A program made the position numbers and the translations under genes. From positions 1-64,000 of the forward strand of contig JBBQAQ010000003.1 of NCBI GenBank assembly GCA_038316435.1: DNA of 64,000 nt, written 5' to 3'. Positions 63,101 through 64,000 of this stretch are shown here, in pieces. Each line of letters begins with the position of its first letter. Within the stretch, counting starts at the first letter, position 1. The notes below the pieces were generated by a model. The model saw nothing but the letters and a program-made list of their open reading frames with translations. It was not told where the DNA came from and did not search any database. The DNA comes from JACJXF01 sp038316435. Its GTDB lineage: Bacteria; Bacteroidota; Bacteroidia; Bacteroidales; GCA-2748055.

Positions 63101-63234
63101 ACTATCATTCATTAAATGATAGATTTAAACCCCGTTTCGAAAACGAGGCATATCAAAGCCAAAATATGTACAATGAATTAATCTATTTGGCAGATGTATA
63201 CAGACAGACAAGCATACTAAACCAATTAAAATAA
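60190..63234 (+). CDS. DUF2723 multi-pass membrane protein
   Basis: A 1014-residue protein of the DUF2723 family, common in Bacteroidota. About 12 transmembrane helices lie in two blocks (residues 10-320 and 500-610), and the N-terminal motif TLEPTVSWWDCGEFIACSYK is diagnostic. A large soluble part follows (FTNGDNDTFPLWYVQEVEG), with a TPR-like end (DKAIEVLDRCMQLAPNNKL). The fold resembles GT-C protein O-mannosyltransferases, so lipid-linked glycosyl transfer is inferred. It is a single gene and ends 5 bases from the convergent GH16-like gene. Confidence 0.9.
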   Translation: MRNFRFWNLSLGWISFAIATIVYILTLEPTVSWWDCGEFIACSYKLQIGHPPGAPLFLMMGRIASLFASTPENVAYMINLLSGLASSFTILFLFWTITHLAQKFSGKKDVYSSSEMILILGSGLIGSLAYAFSDSAWFSAVEGEVYGTSSLFTAVVFWAILKWENVADEPHSNRWLILIAYLMGLSIGVHLLNLLAIPAIVLVYYFRKYQYSFIGILKALGLSFILLGFVMYGIINGLVKIASWFELLFVNGLGLPFNSGVLFYGILIIASIIFGIWYTHKHAMIVLNTAILFFAVIIIGYSSYASIVIRSHANPPLDENNPQNVFSLLSYLNREQYGDRPLIFGHNYDAEIARDKEGYAVIKEKQNVYRKDEIKGKYIIAYTKPELTFKNRGTLLPRMYSREPDHISEYKRWGMLEEGQSPKIFNNVIYFFNYQVGHMYLRYFLWNFAGKQNDEQSYGSLVNGNWISGIEFVDGFRLGDQNSLPDKYKTNPSRNQYYFLPLILGILGLLFHFSAHRKDFIIVGLLFFMTGLAIVLYLNQTPMQPRERDYAYAGSFYAFSIWVGLGVFGLYDTLKKGWKNQYTAITLVVVSFLFVPGLMAAENWKDHNRSGRYTARDIARNYLDSCEKNAILFTNGDNDTFPLWYVQEVEGYRTDVRVVNLMLFNTEWYIDQMKMQAYTSNPLPITLPYAKYADGTNGSIYVKSDPRSINLTTLLEGIRSDHQLFKERTIRNDLVDVLPTSNLILNIDSTKLIENGTVKPKDAKLIEKQLSWTLRDIPISKANLIQLDILAKNNWDRPIYFVAGGNDGTLGLEDYFQMDGLAYRLVPIKTKSPDYYYELGRIDTDILYENLMKKFSWGRMNEPDFYMDYYNVRTMSVIKFRKTFVRLAEALMNEGKKDKAIEVLDRCMQLAPNNKLPYDHFISGITYNNSQNKAPIHYSGVIEAYYKCGAFEKANKISLEFAEILQQDLQYYHSLNDRFKPRFENEAYQSQNMYNELIYLADVYRQTSILNQLK

Positions 63235-63239
63235 AGGAA

Positions 63240-64000
63240 TTATTTAGCTTTATAAACTCGAATCCAATCTATTTCAAAAACCGAAGGAATACCATTATCT
63301 CCGGATTTTTCCTTTATACTGGAATTGAAAACTAAAAATAATGGTTTATCAGGAACCCCATTAGTTTGGGTTTTAAACTCTATTCCATTGATTTTCCATG
63401 TCATTTTACCAGCCTCCCAAATCAGTGTAACAATGTGGTAATCAGATGAATATTTCCCGCCACCTGATGAAGTAACGGATTTTTCAATTTTTGCACTCTC
63501 TTTCCAGAAATTTGAAGCGGAAATTTTACCTTTCTCGAATTTTAACACATCAATATGAGGGAGCATTTGTTCAGACATTAATGAAAAAGCTTGATTAACA
63601 GATGAGTTCCCAAACTTAACTTTTGCCTCGATTACACCAAATGCCTGTGAAAAACTTTTCCCTGTACTAATCATGTCTGAAGTAAAATCAAATTCTTTTT
63701 CGTAAAACCCTCGGGCAAAATCCCAAACAAGGCCTTTTGCCTTTTCTCTTCGGGTAAGTATTCTTAGCTTTTTATCAATTACTTCAAGATTCTTTCCGTC
63801 GGAAAATGCATGCTTATCATCAGCCATAGAATATCCCTTATTTAGCAATTTGTCTCCATTAAGGTAGCGCGTCATCCAAATTTTGGGATCTGGTTTACCG
63901 CTTTCAAATGTTTCTTCAAAACTCAGATCCCATTTTTCTACCCAGGAAAACGGATATTTTTTGAGAATTTTTTTATACCAAAGAATTTTCTCTGATTTAA
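63240..64000 (-). CDS. GH16-like concanavalin-fold protein, partial (5' end outside window)
   Basis: The frame remains open to the window end, through SEKILWYKKILKKYPFSWVE and WDLSFEETFESGKPDPKIWM, so at least 253 residues are coded and the start is outside. The strands FGVIEAKVKFGNSSVNQAFS, HIVTLIWEAGKMTWKINGIE and FEIDWIRVYKAK match GH16-family beta-jelly-roll enzymes. The catalytic signature (normally E-x-D-x-x-E) reads HIDVLKFEKG. The first glutamate is replaced by His and the second by Lys, so hydrolysis by the normal mechanism is unlikely. A binding role is possible. Confidence 0.8.
   Translation of the reverse strand, partial: KSEKILWYKKILKKYPFSWVEKWDLSFEETFESGKPDPKIWMTRYLNGDKLLNKGYSMADDKHAFSDGKNLEVIDKKLRILTRREKAKGLVWDFARGFYEKEFDFTSDMISTGKSFSQAFGVIEAKVKFGNSSVNQAFSLMSEQMLPHIDVLKFEKGKISASNFWKESAKIEKSVTSSGGGKYSSDYHIVTLIWEAGKMTWKINGIEFKTQTNGVPDKPLFLVFNSSIKEKSGDNGIPSVFEIDWIRVYKAK

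Noticed and set aside
1..64000. CRISPR arrays, prophage genes, toxin-antitoxin pairs or restriction systems
   Set aside because: No regularly spaced repeats and no recognisable phage, toxin-antitoxin or restriction proteins were found; apart from the IS the window is mostly housekeeping genes.

Overview
The window is AT-rich bacterial chromosome from a member of the Bacteroidota. The evidence is consistent. Several intergenic regions carry the TAnnTTTG type of -7 promoter element, and Shine-Dalgarno sequences are generally absent. A CotH-like exoprotein ends in a type IX secretion (T9SS) type A sorting domain. The EF-P, YceD-rpmF-plsX-fabH, AtpZ/atpB (with a long N-terminal extension) and arginine/proline gene arrangements are also Bacteroidota-like. 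A trimeric NADH-linked [FeFe] hydrogenase points to an anaerobic or fermentative life style. I cannot name a genus.

Layout. 1-1724: an IS1380-type insertion sequence with matching 14-bp ends, followed by an orphan ORF that has no ATG and may have lost its 5' end to the IS. 2.7-9.9 kb: a YgjP-like metallopeptidase, a TolC/HlyD efflux pair without its inner-membrane pump, tsaB, a DUF3108 protein, efp and a GAF-SpoIIE phosphatase. 9.9-14.3 kb (minus): cvpA, tyrS, a Wzz-like chain-length protein and an O-antigen ligase/polymerase. 14.6-16.7 kb: tRNA-Arg and a decaying patch with a frameshifted gene, a queuosine-precursor transporter, a perfect 16-bp hairpin and the broken 3' end of a YfbK-like vWA gene. 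16.7-20.2 kb: a T9SS-exported CotH protein and an M28 peptidase. 20.4-23.8 kb: hydrogenase operon of NuoE-like, short NuoF-like and HydA subunits. 24-30.6 kb: a YbaK/ProX deacylase, an LTA-synthase-like sulfatase, a lipid kinase, tRNA-Val, a beta-barrel protein with a G10 tract, LhgO and a class IV aminotransferase. 30.6-31.5 kb: the last codons of a lost FtsX/MacB permease with its terminator, then a lone receiver domain.

31.5-34.3 kb is the classic yceD-rpmF-plsX-fabH operon linking ribosome and fatty-acid synthesis. 34.4-40.4 kb holds bactofilin and the ATP synthase genes atpZ-(membrane protein)-atpB-E-F-H-A-G. The remaining atpD-atpC lie 12 kb away at 52.3-54.2 kb. The interval holds carB (minus) and an eight-gene arginine/proline operon (argR, GNAT, argG, proC, argE-like, argH, proB, proA) that lacks argB, argC, argD and argF. 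Two tandem palindromes exactly 21 bp apart overlap the argR promoter and start codon and look like ARG boxes.

54.2-64.0 kb: an exported alpha/beta hydrolase, a glycosyltransferase 9, a TonB-like protein, a large exported zincin/propeller/barrel protein, a SUI1-type factor, a DUF2723 membrane protein and a GH16-like protein cut by the window end.

No CRISPR array, phage or complete novel system was recognised. The most interesting items are the minimal HydB of the hydrogenase, the G10 tract in an outer-membrane barrel gene, the arginine/proline operon with tandem ArgR-like sites and a cysteine-tailed GNAT, the zincin-propeller-barrel protein, the GH16-like protein with altered catalytic residues, and three gene remnants.
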